The translations under genes were made by a program, and so were the position numbers. A stretch of DNA of 64,000 nt from Datnioides undecimradiatus (lineage: Eukaryota; Chordata; Actinopteri; Lobotiformes; Datnioididae), in assembly GCA_008933995.1 (NCBI GenBank), contig WARS01000044.1, forward strand, positions 2,190,866 to 2,254,865. Direction: 5' to 3'. This document shows, piece after piece, positions 10,684 through 22,253 of this stretch. Position 1 is the first letter of the stretch, and every line of letters begins with the position of its first letter. The notes under the pieces were generated by a model. The model did no database searches. It saw only the letters and a program-made list of their open reading frames with translations, and had not been told where the DNA came from.

Positions 10684-11676
10684 ATGATCCTGAACACCTC
10701 TGACCTGGGCTGGGATGAGTCTTCAGGGGCAGACCCCTTCTTCCCTCTGGATCAACTGGATAGCACACCTCCATATGAAGTCCCGCCCCTCACAGTGTGG
10801 GGTGTTGCCCTGTGTGTTTCAGGAACTCTTATTGCCACTGAAAATGCAATAGTTGTCACCACCATCTTGGCCACTCCGTCTCTTCGCGCCCCTGTTTTCC
10901 TGCTGCTGGCTAGCCTCGGACTGGCCGATCTCCTGGCAGGTGTTGCTTTGGTCCTGCACTTCCTCTTCCTTTTCTGCGTGGAGCCCAGTGATTGGTCAGA
11001 ATTGCTAACCTCAGGACTGCTGGTGACATCACTGACTGCCTCGCTCTGTAGCCTGATGGGTGTCGCTTTAGACCGATACCTGTCTTTAAGCCACGCCCTC
11101 ACCTATGGCTCAAGTCAATCACGTCGCAGAGCCGCCCTCCTCCTGCTGCTGGTCTGGTTGGGGGCATGTGTCATTGGGGCTGGACCTGCAATGGGCTGGC
11201 ACTGTCTGGGGGAGCCCAACTCCTGTTCTGTAGCACGACCTCTTACCCGGACATATCTATCACTCCTGTGTGGGGGCTTCCTTGTGGTTGTCATGGTAAC
11301 CCTGCAATTGTATGCTGGAATCTGCCGTGTGGCAAGGCGGCATGCCCATGCCATCGCTACACAGAGGCACTTCCTCCCTGCCAACCAATCATATGCAAGC
11401 AAACACAGCAGTGGGAGGGGCTTCTCTCGGTTGATCCTGGTGCTCAGTGTGTTTGTGGGCTGTTGGATGCCTTTCTCCCTCTGGGGCCTGCTGGGAGACG
11501 CGTCCAGCCCTCCTCTGTACACCTATGCCACTTTGGTGCCGGCAGCAGGCAGTTCACTCCTGAACCCAATACTCTACAGCCTCAGAAACAAAGACATTCG
11601 CAAGGTGCTGCTCCAGGCCTGCTGCCCCCACCGATACACACAAAACGCACACATACACTACCCTGTTGATGTGTAG
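10684..11676 (+). CDS. gpr3: Constitutively active Gs-coupled receptor GPR3
   Basis: An intact single-exon frame of 330 residues, the length I recall for human GPR3. ATG at 10684 is the first Met after the acceptor at 10658. The protein is a seven-transmembrane class A receptor with an N-glycosylation site (NTS, residues 4-6) and TM1 with SGTLIATENAIVV. It also has the DRY motif in ALDRYLSL, the CWxP motif in VGCWMPF, and the NPxxY motif in NPILY followed by SLRNKDIRK. Two Cys (CC) near the C-terminus could be palmitoylated. GPR3, GPR6 and GPR12 signal without added ligand, raise cAMP through Gs, and act in oocyte meiotic arrest, neurons and thermogenic fat. GPR3 is chosen over GPR6 and GPR12 by synteny with wasf2 and ahdc1. 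The antisense and overlapping frames here are shadows. Confidence 0.92.
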   Translation: MILNTSDLGWDESSGADPFFPLDQLDSTPPYEVPPLTVWGVALCVSGTLIATENAIVVTTILATPSLRAPVFLLLASLGLADLLAGVALVLHFLFLFCVEPSDWSELLTSGLLVTSLTASLCSLMGVALDRYLSLSHALTYGSSQSRRRAALLLLLVWLGACVIGAGPAMGWHCLGEPNSCSVARPLTRTYLSLLCGGFLVVVMVTLQLYAGICRVARRHAHAIATQRHFLPANQSYASKHSSGRGFSRLILVLSVFVGCWMPFSLWGLLGDASSPPLYTYATLVPAAGSSLLNPILYSLRNKDIRKVLLQACCPHRYTQNAHIHYPVDV

Positions 11677-12295
11677 ACTGCCAAACTTCTTTGGACTCAA
11701 ACCACCACACAACCTATGCCAGACATATCACTGTTTGTGTGCCAAGATACACACATAGCTGCATTGACTGTCATCCAAATTCAGAACATTAAGTCTCACA
11801 CACACACACTCCCACACACGCAAGCAGAACTTATCTGAGAGAGATGAAGTCCTTCTGCGAATCAGAATGTCCTGAACTATCCTGGCTGGAAGCCATCTTG
11901 GGACTAAAGACAAAACATACTGTCTTGTGTGTACTTTGTGCCTCATAATCAGTCCATTGTAGATCTACTAGATCCACAGGCTGACACAATCACAGGGATG
12001 ATATGGATATCCCCACTCATAAAAAGTGGATTTAAAGACCATCGGCACTTTAAGACAAGAGGGACGGGTTTAAATCTAAGCCTATCACGGTGTAATGACA
12101 TGTGTGATCCAAAGCCCAATTTTATTTACTTGAATATTTAGAAAACAAAATGTTCCAGACCTTTGAGATTCTATTTTGCACATGCTGTTAAAGGCACTTT
12201 GAAAGGTACTGACCATATGTTCATGTTGCACAGCCTTTTTGAAATGAATGAATATTTTATACTGATGAATAATAAATATGCGTTTTTTTTCTACT
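11677..12295 (+). other. gpr3: gpr3 3' UTR with polyadenylation signal
   Basis: AATAAA at 12271-12276 follows the gpr3 stop by 0.6 kb, which fits a short 3' UTR. The wasf2 3' end faces it about 0.5 kb further on, so the two genes are tail to tail with separate signals. Confidence 0.6.
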
Positions 12296-12781
12296 GAATT
12301 TTGTCAGCACTCTTCTCTTCACTGCTGCTGAGGCTTTTAGTGCATTTGTCTCTCTCCATATCTCATTCTTTAACCAAATTAGGCACAGACTTTCCTCCCT
12401 CAACACCTGTATCCTAAATTATTTGGTGGCTTAAGAAACCCTCAGTATTATTACTATAACTCTGCACATCTTTTCAAAACTTACAAAGAAGCCTTGGTAT
12501 GAGAAGATGTATAGGGATTATGCAAGAGGTTTTTCTCTCCTCCTACTCATTTGCAGAACTTTCACCCAGTCAGTTCATTTTCACACTCCCTACACAGTCA
12601 GCACCAGGCACTGTGAAAAAGTCTCCAACACTGACATAAAGAGGATGAGTCACAGACAAAGCATGAAAAGTCTCATGCCAAGGTTTGACATCCTTGGGAT
12701 CTTGTTCTCCAACAGTTCACAGCATACAAACTATTCATTCTCACAGAAAAGACATCAAAACAATCACTGTAATTCACTATC

Positions 12782-14007
12782 TTTATTGAAATAACAATAA
12801 TAATTTGTAAAATCAAGGCAGGTAAAGCAGGACTTTGGCTAAGCAGGCTGTGATTGGACTTTAACACAAAAAAGGCACTTGAAAAATATGTGGTCCACAC
12901 TAAACCATCAGTCAGTCATATGTTTGACTCATCAATGGCAATATTTTTGGAAGAAGCTGATGAGCGACCAGAGTGGATAACAAAATTAATCTACACTGAC
13001 ACTGAGATGCAGTACGAAAAGGCACTTATTGGGTAGCAGGATAATGGAGAAGACTGTCCGATACTATGCAGTGATTAAAGCATCAGAGCAGAAAAGAGTC
13101 AAAGTAAAAAACACATGAAGGAATATGCAGCAGGGCTGAAACAGTTTGAAATGAATCATGATAACTGTGTTACATGTCTGCATATGTTCTGTATGGTGAT
13201 CTCATCAAACACCCCAGGTGTCAATACTTCCCCTTAGTCACTGAATAATTCATTCATGAATTTGTTTATAAGCTACACCAAGTCTCATCCACAAGTCAGT
13301 TGTTCCCATGACAACCACAAACGTGAGGAGATGAAAAGCGGTAAAAACGGAACTTTAAAATGGAATACAAAGGGATATCTTATAATTATCTTTAGATATG
13401 ATTCAATATATAATAGAAACTTTACATCTATATCATATAAATCTATGAATGAGGGAAAATGATTTGACGTCAACACCGTGTGTCTGTCCACTGAGGACAT
13501 ACAAATACTGGGTATGGAGGGTGTGTGCGTTTGAGTACTCTCCATTACCCTTTGCCATAATATACTAAAGCAGATAAAATCAGACATTTGGCCGGCAGCA
13601 AAGGGCATCTGATACTAACAGACACAAAGATGAAGACAGAGGTGATGTGTTTACGCACAGACCCAGCAGAGAGACGTGCATCACATCACACACTCTCACA
13701 TCAATAACAGCTCTGTGTCATCCAGTGAAAGTAACAGCCAATCATGACACAACCAGGCACACTCACACTCTTACTCAATCCTTGAACTTTTATACCCCTG
13801 ATCTGAATAACTTTGGATAAATAGAAATAAATGGGTCAAGGAATGTGATTCGTAATACGTCACTTGTACGTACTATGTTAGTATACACTAAACAAATCTG
13901 ACCCCTTTTCCACTGGTACTGAAGAATGTAATTTGAATAGAAATACACTGATGTTGATTACGGCTGAAGATACAGACGTGGTAGACAATAGGGAAGAGGG
14001 ATGGCCA
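12782..14007 (-). other. wasf2: wasf2 3' UTR with polyadenylation signal
   Basis: The minus strand reads AATAAA at 12787-12782, about 1.2 kb after the wasf2 stop. No coding exon is supported in the stretch. TGACGTCA occurs at 13465-13472 within it. Confidence 0.55.
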
Positions 14008-17000
14008 TCATTCGGACCACTCATCATCGTCAAACTCCGAAGAGTCGTCCTCACTGTCGCTGCACTCAACAGCAATACGACGGGACAAGATAGCGGCCAC
14101 ATCATTGCCAAAGTGATCCCTCTTCTCCTGCTCCCGCTGAGCCTCCACTTTGCGCAGGTTGAAACCTAAAAAGGAAGTTTTTGAGAATACTAACAGTGAG
14201 TGCGGGCGCCTGGCAACATCTGATTAATACGTTCCAAACTATGAAAGATCAGTTTACAAATGTGGGTCAAGAAATGCAATCTGTACAGATTAAAGTCTTC
14301 AAACAATTCCACTAATAGTCTTCTAACCCTTCCACTTATTGACAGCCGGCAGCAATAATGTCAAAAAACATTGTACACACCATTAAAGTAAGAAAATGCA
14401 AAAAAGGCAGGATATAAAGACCACTTTGAAGATGTTTTATGAGAAATTAAACACACTGAAAAAGTTTGTTAGGATAAACATGTGTTAGTATCAGTTTTAC
14501 AATATGAGCATTCCCAGTGTCTTAACCTGTAAGCAGTAATTTAATGTACCCAGCTGAAATGAACAATTTTAGATATTCTATATACAGCTGGGTAGTTTAA
14601 TTAATCAGTAAAATAACTTATTTTTAAAACAATACATCCCATTTTATATACTTGACACAGGTTTTTAAAATCTAAAAGTAATCTAATCTAAAAGTATGGA
14701 GTAACTTTAACTGTCATGTGAATCCAACGGAGTGAAAATGATTAACATTAAGTATTTAAGAGTGCATGAAATTCTGTTAGAGTATTTTATTGTTTCAAAG
14801 GTTGAGCTTTTAGCCAATCAGCAGCTAAGCAGGTAAAGATTCATGTTATATTGATCCACTTCCTTTTACCTTGTCGGATGGCCTGCAGCAGGTCACTGCG
14901 AGCATCACCAGCAGGCTCTGGCTGAGGTTTGGGGGCAGAGCTGGGTGCTCCACCTCCAGAGGGCGGAGTGGGAGCAGAGTTGGTAAAGGGTGCAGGAGGA
15001 GGGCCAGGGGGAGGTGGAGGAGGAGGAGGAGGTGGTGGACCACCACCTGCAGACATAGGGGGTGGCGGAGGAGGTGAAAGAGAGGACATGGCTGGTGGAG
15101 GAGGGGGAGCAGGTGGGGAGGGATAGGTGGCAGGAGAGGAGGAGAGTGGAGGAGGGGAAGGTGGGCTTTCAAAGCCAGGGGGAGGTGGAGGAACCCCAAA
15201 GCCAGAAGATGGAGGAGGGGGAGGAGGTGCAGGAGGAGGAGCGAGATTAGGGCGAGAGTTGGGTGGGGGAGAGGCCATGGGCGGAGCAGGAGGTGGGTGG
15301 CTTGGACTCAGCATGCTGATACGGGTCTGGGCTGGGACTCCGTATTGTCCGTCATACCTGCATGTAACAGAAAGGAAGTGTTGAGGAAGTGTTGGTTCCT
15401 TCGTTCGCCTCCATCAAATTTAAATTGCTACAGTTTTAGCAGATAGTATTCATTAATCATGGGATGGAATTAAACAGTAGGTTTATGATTCATTTTAGTT
15501 CTTTTAAACTCCAGTTATCGCAAAAGGCTGCGTTTCTAACATGTATGGCTCTATGTTCAGCCTATTTTTTGCTTATAGACAAGATGCTTCTTACGTCATG
15601 TCTGGAGGTGGAGGAGGCAGGAAGTCATCAGTGGCAGGTGGAGAGAGAGGAGAGCCAGGATCATAAGCGTAGGAGCTGGTACTCTGCTCAAGGCCTTCAG
15701 AATTGAATCCTTCTCCAGATCCGATACTGCCGTTCAGACCCTCAGAGGAATTCCTTCAAACAAATAAAGGACTTTGCTATGACCCCAACACAGAGTGTGT
15801 GATCTCTACTCTCTAGAACCTGGACATGCTAATAACTTTGATAAGTACCACAAAGCACCTGCAGACTTTCATTAGCAGTTGTGGTTCAGCTACAAAAAAT
15901 GCATGAGAAATTACCATGAAAAAAGAAGTATCACAAAAACATTTAAAGCAGCAGACACAAATAGCTACACTGACACTCTGGTGACTGAGTGACACATTAA
16001 AATAAACACAAAGTGCAGTCACTTATGCAGCAGTAAGATACCAGTCTGTTCTTCACTTTTATAACTTACAAATAAGCTGGAAAACTACAGTTAAAACAGA
16101 TGAGTGGCTCACATTTGCTCTTGTTAATAATATTAATAATAATAATAATAATAGTATAGTTCTATCAACATGACTCTAATGTTTTTAAGCCTATTTTAGA
16201 TGTTTACAAAGATCACTGAATGCCACATGCAACAATATAAAATCAACCCTGAGGCCTGGTGTGACTCACACATTTGTTTACCAGTGGCAGCCCGCTCTAC
16301 ACCCAACCCCCTGAGAACATTTTCAGACAGGACATACCACCCATATCACTGTGTACAGACTGGTTGATAAGATGAAGCCACCGTTTCAGTGCCCATTTTG
16401 CACTTTTACCATGTTTACTAGAGAGAGGAATGGATTCATTGATTCATTATTTTTTACATTTTGCTTAAATAAACTCAAACTCCTCAACTCAGCACCAATT
16501 CACAGTCTATCAACCTGCAGAGACTTCCACCACACTTTACTCAACCTCCAAACTTACATTAAATCATTCTTTGGCACCACAAACTCCTCTCCCATCTTAC
16601 GGCGTTCCCATTCCTCCTTCCTGGTCTTGATCTTCCTTGGATTGAGCGTCCGCTGGTTAAGATGGTCCTTCTTCTCCTTCTGCTCGGAGAGGACACAGAG
16701 ACGCAGTCATTGGTTGGACCATCATGCTTTGATTTGTATTTGACCAAACCTGTCCATCTGTTTCAACTCAGTGACTGTGGTGTGTATGAGAATATTTAAT
16801 GTTTCTCACTCTGTGCTTCCGTTTCTCCTTCATGATGTCTTTGGTGTCCTGCAGCATCTTCTCCTTCCACAGGTCAAAGAAGTAGGAAGGATCCGTGTAA
16901 AACTTCAGGGCCTCCTTGCCATCGTCCCTGGAGAGAACCGTTCACAAACATTATTGTTATATTTGAGGATTAGCCACACGTCCTGTTATCTTAGGTGCAC

Positions 17001-18699
17001 AGAGATTAATAACATGAAGTGTCTGCTGACAGATGTTTATCTGCCTGATGTGTCAGTATATAGACAAGCCACAGCACTTCCCCTTTTTAGAAACAATTTT
17101 CTTTAGTTATATTCCCCTGAACATGCACCACTGTATGTAAAGATCTGTCAAGGTCAAACCACCACCAAAAACACCACTACTCACATTATAGCCAGTCACG
17201 GGGATAGTCTTTCTGTTATAAAAATGGTCAATGCCGTAAAGCTGCTCATCATTGATGCCACTGTGTTCGGGCTTCAAATTAATCATTCTTCTGATGACTT
17301 TGCCTCATACACAATTAATATTCAGGATCTCACTGATGTGAGTCAGTCAGCTGGGCTGTGACACATATGGTTCATATTCGCCACAGAATCTCTTCAGTGC
17401 TGCTTTGATTCAATGGAGGAGTGTACTTACAGGAAGCAACTTTTATATTTAAGCCTGACTTAATTGTGATTTTTTCAAAATTTGAAAAACAAACTATTGC
17501 AATGAGTACTATATCAGCTTGATGAAACACAGCGATTTTGTAATGGTTGCCTTCATGTCTCTTGAGCAATGGAGCAAACATTCAATCAATTCTTTTCATT
17601 TTTGTGGTATTAAATATAAAAATTGTAATCCTTTTATTGGGAGACTGCTCTATTTCAGAACTACACCTTGACAATGTTTTAAAACCTATGCATCAGAGAG
17701 CTGTGTATGAATTATGTATATTCATGACAAAAATACAGTATGAATGTGTGTTTCCATGTGTGCACATGTGCATGCACGTGTTCCCTTATTATTTCCTGCA
17801 TGTTTGGCTCCAGTGAATGAATATATGCTATTGATGTGTATCCATCTGTCTCCCCAGCCCTACCGGTATTGGCTAAGTTGGTTGAGTGGTGGGGGTGGAC
17901 TACAGGTCATGTAGGTGTCTTGTACAGGCACTGGCAGAGACGGCCTGGTGAACAGCTGCTGGTCCTGAGTCACACTGCTACGGAAGGCCTTGCGAGTAGT
18001 GATGGCCTGCAGAGAGACTGAGAGAGATACAGAGAGAGTGTTATTGAATATTTATTATACTAAAGGGGAGGAGGTTATTTTATTTGAAATATCATTTTAA
18101 TTTTCAGTGTTAATTGGAGTTAGTGTATAAGCTGCTGTACTGAAACTAGACATTTCAATTTTATGTTTTATTTAGCTGTACTCAAGTTGCCACTCCTATA
18201 CAAACGTGCTGTAAGGACTAACAGTAGCATGTGGAAGTGCTTACCCTCCTCTTCTTTGGGGTCCAGCTGTGTAACTTTAACCTGCAGACGATCCACTCTC
18301 TCTCCGAGTGTATTTACCCTGACTGCAAAGGCTCCAGCCTGGACGAACAGCTCTCCGAACACATCCTCTGCATATTTGCCTACACATACATATAAGTTTA
18401 GGATTTGAACTGATTCGACTCTCACAATTGAGCAAAAAATGCATATTCACAACATAAACATGCACAAACACACACATCATACACATTTACAACGTGTTTT
18501 TAACCATCTGCACAATATTTTATTGACAGACATAATGACATCCAACCACACACTGCAAACACTCACTGAGGCTGCCGAGCTGGCGGATAATGTTGGCCAA
18601 GCTGATATTGGTGACACATTCCAGCTCACTGCGGATGTTGGAAGGGATGGTTTGGCGACACACGTGCCGCGGCTCGATATTCCTCGTAACCAGAGGCAT
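14008..18699 (-). CDS. wasf2: WAVE2 actin nucleation-promoting factor, 8 coding exons
   Basis: Coding exons in transcript order: 18699-18567, 18379-18245, 18017-17864, 16927-16810, 16679-16558, 15753-15595, 15357-14870 and 14165-14008. All have GT-AG borders and phases agree, giving 488 residues (human WASF2 about 498). Residues 1 to about 180 form the WAVE homology domain ([16 protein letters not shown] start, [28 protein letters not shown]) that binds ABI and BRK1 in the WAVE regulatory complex. A basic segment follows ([13 protein letters not shown]). Residues about 275-420 are very proline-rich (profilin and SH3 ligands). The WH2 motif [20 protein letters not shown] spans about 424-443, then the central helix [11 protein letters not shown] and an acidic tail ending DEWSE, with the Arp2/3-contacting Trp. 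Downstream of Rac, WAVE2 drives lamellipodia. WAVE2 is preferred to WAVE1 and WAVE3 by N-terminal sequence and synteny. Confidence 0.95.
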
Positions 18700-20075
18700 G
18701 GTTGGGTTTTGTGGGTAGGAGGGCCCAACCCTGAAGGAGGAAAAGGAGCTGGGTGAGTTGAGACAAGACATGAAAAAAAAGCACTGTATTACCATGTTGT
18801 GCAGCTGTGATACTAATGAACTGAGCGTTCAGTTAGTATATAGGCAAATCATCCACAACCATTTTGTTAATAAATTGATTATCAGGTAATTTATCTTGCA
18901 AAAAATGCCAATGACTGGTTCCTAGCTTCTAAAATATGATTTTCTTATTTGTTTGTGGTTGTTGTATATCACCGAAGTGCGGTTCTATGACTTTTTGTGG
19001 TTACTTCCATCCGTAAATTAGTCACATGCTCATGTGACATGCATGTATAAATAAACCTGAGACAGACTGAACTAAAGCAGAAGCAAAACTACAGCCTTGC
19101 TCCACTCAGCAAACATCCACAATGACCCAAGTTGATGTGAAACTGGGGAATTAAAGATAGAAAGAGAGCAAAAAAGGTGAGATAATGAGTCGTGCACCAT
19201 TATACTGAAAGTAGTGTAAATGTTTCAGTATCCTGGACAAATCACAGTCATTGTGTGACATGGCAAGCAGTGGCTCTACGGTACCATATGGACAGAAAAT
19301 GACAACTCCCATAAGCATTCAGTGACTTCTGACTCTCCCTGCTGCCAAAGACAGTGCAGTCAGGCAGAGTTTAGCTTACTGTAAGTACACCCTGCAGTGC
19401 TTTCTACTGCCCAGTTCGGATGCCTAATTACACGCTTTTCATGTTAACGTTGCGGCTTCACAGAGTGCTGAGGTCATGATACAAGCGTTACTGGGTGGAT
19501 TCAGGTCTCTGCACCTTTCCTTGCTTTGACAGGCAAACTGTTGAAGCGCAATGTTATGTCCAATATGTACTGTAACTCTGTCAGGTTTATCAGTTGCTGA
19601 ATAAAAACTTGTTACAGCTGTGTCTTTATTCAGCTGGGTCTGTTACAGTCCCGTGGTGTGTGGTTACTGGTTTGTTCGACAGCTTTCTGCCAAACTGGTT
19701 TTGCTTTTATCTTTATTCTAGAGGATAAACGCTAAAATTTTCCGAGATAAGTATAAAACAACAGACAATAACAATTTGGTACATTACACTTTTACACCCG
19801 CATCATTAGCCAAAAGGGCTAAAATGTAACTGGGGATCTCGGCCTTGTCAGAGCAGGAAGTAACTTGTAGGCGCTTCTTATGTGTCGAAGGAACAGGCAA
19901 ACAAAAGTATGTCTACATCCTTCACCTTATGAAAACAACACTGTCTAAACATTATTTACTTACCGTCAAAATTACAACTGTAGACTCTTTCTATACAGTC
20001 TGGTTGTTGTCCTGTTTCAAGATTTCCACAAGAAATGTCGCGCGATACACTACACCGACGAGCTAAACAGATCAC
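18700..20075 (-). other. wasf2: wasf2 5' UTR: end of exon 2 (18700-18730) and noncoding exon 1 (about 19964-20075)
   Basis: Coding exon 1 begins after an acceptor at 18731 (TCCTTCAG). A perfect donor (GACG/GTAAGTA) at 19964/19963 ends a probable noncoding first exon. The exon start is approximate. The intron between (18731-19963) shows no coding signal. Confidence 0.55.
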
Positions 20076-20101
20076 ACAAGTCCCGAGATTGTGAACTTCT
20101 G

Positions 20102-20137
20102 ATTGGTCGAGCGACTCAGTTCCACAAAGCTGATTGG
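20102..20137 (-). promoter_or_regulatory. wasf2 promoter with paired CCAAT boxes
   Basis: Two CCAAT boxes on the minus strand (plus-strand ATTGG at 20102-20106 and 20133-20137) lie 31 bp apart, close to three helical turns. They sit just upstream of the inferred wasf2 first exon. NF-Y commonly acts on pairs spaced this way. The surroundings (20100-20310) are CpG-richer than average. Confidence 0.5.
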
Positions 20138-20649
20138 CTACTTCAGCCGTCGCCTGTTTTTGCCTAGAACAGGATGTGGAAATTTCAACGTAAAAAGCGC
20201 AACTCCACCCTGACTAGTGGCAAACATCTGTCCGTAATTTGCGTAACGGCGGGTGGAGGCAGCAGTACATTCCAGTGAGAGCTCTAGCGAGTTGGAACGC
20301 GTCCGAGGAATGACTGGCATTGGCTTTTATGAGTAAGAGCTCGCTGTAGAGAAGAGCACTTAAGAAGACTAGAAAAATAGTTTCTGAAGATCTTGCAGGT
20401 GATGGAAATGCTTAATGGTGAAAAGCTGATGTTGAATAAAAGTGTTGGCTTTAAAAGTTAAATAATGTCAAAAATGTATGAAAGATGTGGAACATTTTAA
20501 AGTTTATTAACAAGTGGGCACTAAACTGAAACGCTGGCATTAATCACCTAATTTAATCAATTAAAAGCTGCTGTAGGAGTATGAGGAGTGGAAAAGTGGG
20601 AACAGGTCTAAATATTATGAACTGGACTGAAAAGTTGAACAAATCACTT

Positions 20650-20935
20650 ATTGTATGAAATATATGAAGCAGTAAAAGTTTGAATGAAACTTCTGCCTTA
20701 AACTATAAATGTAGTGGGAAAGGAACGAAAAACAAAGAAACATCAGAAAAACTATGCATTTGACATCAGCACTACTTGTCAATACCTTGGTCCTACTGGA
20801 CTCAAAACATTTCTTAACGCTTTTCCTACCCAGATCTTTGCTTCTGTTGTACTTATTATACATGTACATTGCCTTGGATAAAAGTGTCTGCCAAATGACT
20901 GTGTAAAATTGTAGAATTGTAGAATGTAAATGTTA
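20650..20935 (+). repeat. LINE2-type 3' tail relic
   Basis: The words TTGGATAAAAGTGTCTGCC and AAATGACT at 20873-20899, followed by short AATGTA-like repeats, match the conserved 3' end of fish L2-clade LINEs and SINEs that share this tail. The left limit is uncertain. The rest of 20310-21600 is AT-rich with no gene signal. Confidence 0.5.
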
Positions 20936-21609
20936 GTTCAAGTTCGGAGATGAATTGTATTGCTTTACTAATGGCCGGGAGCTGAACTGTATAGCTTGGC
21001 AGATGAAGGACTATGAGTTATGACTGGATGCTAAACTGCACTGTTTTACTAATGTAGCAGTAATGTAGTGGTATGGTGTCATATTGTTATGTTATATTAT
21101 AGAAATATAGATAGACAGACATAGTAACATGTTTAATGGTAGCACAAATACAATTTAAAAGATGAATAAATCTCATAATAGATGGACAATGTGGAACTTC
21201 ATCCCTCTACTCCAGCTTGAGTAGTTAAAAGTTATGGGAAAGTGATGAAACATGCAAAATGTGGTATATGCTAGGAGATGTATCACGTTGCTCTACTAAT
21301 GGTGGGTAGCTGAATGGCATTGCAAGCTTAACTGTGAATGAAGAAATAGCTGAAGGAGTATGGAGTTCGAAAAGTGGGAATGAGAATGAATTGTAAGTTG
21401 AGTAAATCTCACAGAGTCTAAAAAATGTAAAAGACTCAAAGGTTTGAATGTTTTGTTCTGATAGTATGAGTAGTAAGAAAAACGCTATTTAAAGTGCAAA
21501 AATGTATGAGTGGTATATCTGCAGAGGAATGGAAACAGTCAATTATTTCTAATTTGTATTTTATTATGGTGATTTTGCATATTTATAACACATTTTCATT
21601 GTTTTCTTC

Positions 21610-21615
21610 TTTATT
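21610..21615 (-). promoter_or_regulatory. Candidate polyadenylation signal of the METTL24-like gene
   Basis: The minus strand reads AATAAA here, about 0.64 kb after the stop at 22254. Other AT-rich alternatives are close by. Confidence 0.35.
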
Positions 21616-22253
21616 ATACAGTACACAGATGAGTGCAAAAATGCTTCAATATAACTAATATCTATATATTTCACAGTAGGCACTATTAGTCTTCTCTCTT
21701 CAATGTAAAGAATTATTGCACATACAAGAATTTCAAGCCTACAGAGATGTACAAAATACATTAAATAATCTCCTGAGTCTGCATAATCTGTTAAATGTAC
21801 TTTCAAACTACAGCTCAATAAAATTAATGATCAAAGGATGGGGTCACACTGTATGGTTTAGTGAAGCACATGGATCTTAATGACTATCCTTAATAATGAT
21901 TACAAATAATAATAATAAATTAAATAATATTGATAAATTCACAGGTCCATGGACCTGCAGGTGTAGTTATTGTTAATTGCTGCTCCATATTTGGTCAAAT
22001 TAGCCAGTATCTTGTACATACACAGCAGTATTTCCCTCTGACGGTGAAGTCATAAAAAGGCAGATCCTTTTATGTCCACTAGAGGGACATGTCAGATTAA
22101 AGACTGTGTGCCTGAAATGACAGAGGCATAAAAAGTTCAGTGCATGAAAAGTGTAACTCCACTAACTATTGTAAGGCTGATCTTCTCCTTCTTGTTTCAG
22201 GCCATCTGCAAAATCTAGTCATGTGTGTACACCAGTGTCTGTTTGTGTGTGTG

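Noticed and set aside
11115-11522. Frames antisense to or overlapping gpr3
   Set aside because: Shadows of the intact 330-residue receptor frame.
14929-15384. Plus-strand Gly-rich and Arg/Trp-rich frames
   Set aside because: They are antisense shadows of the proline-rich exon of wasf2.
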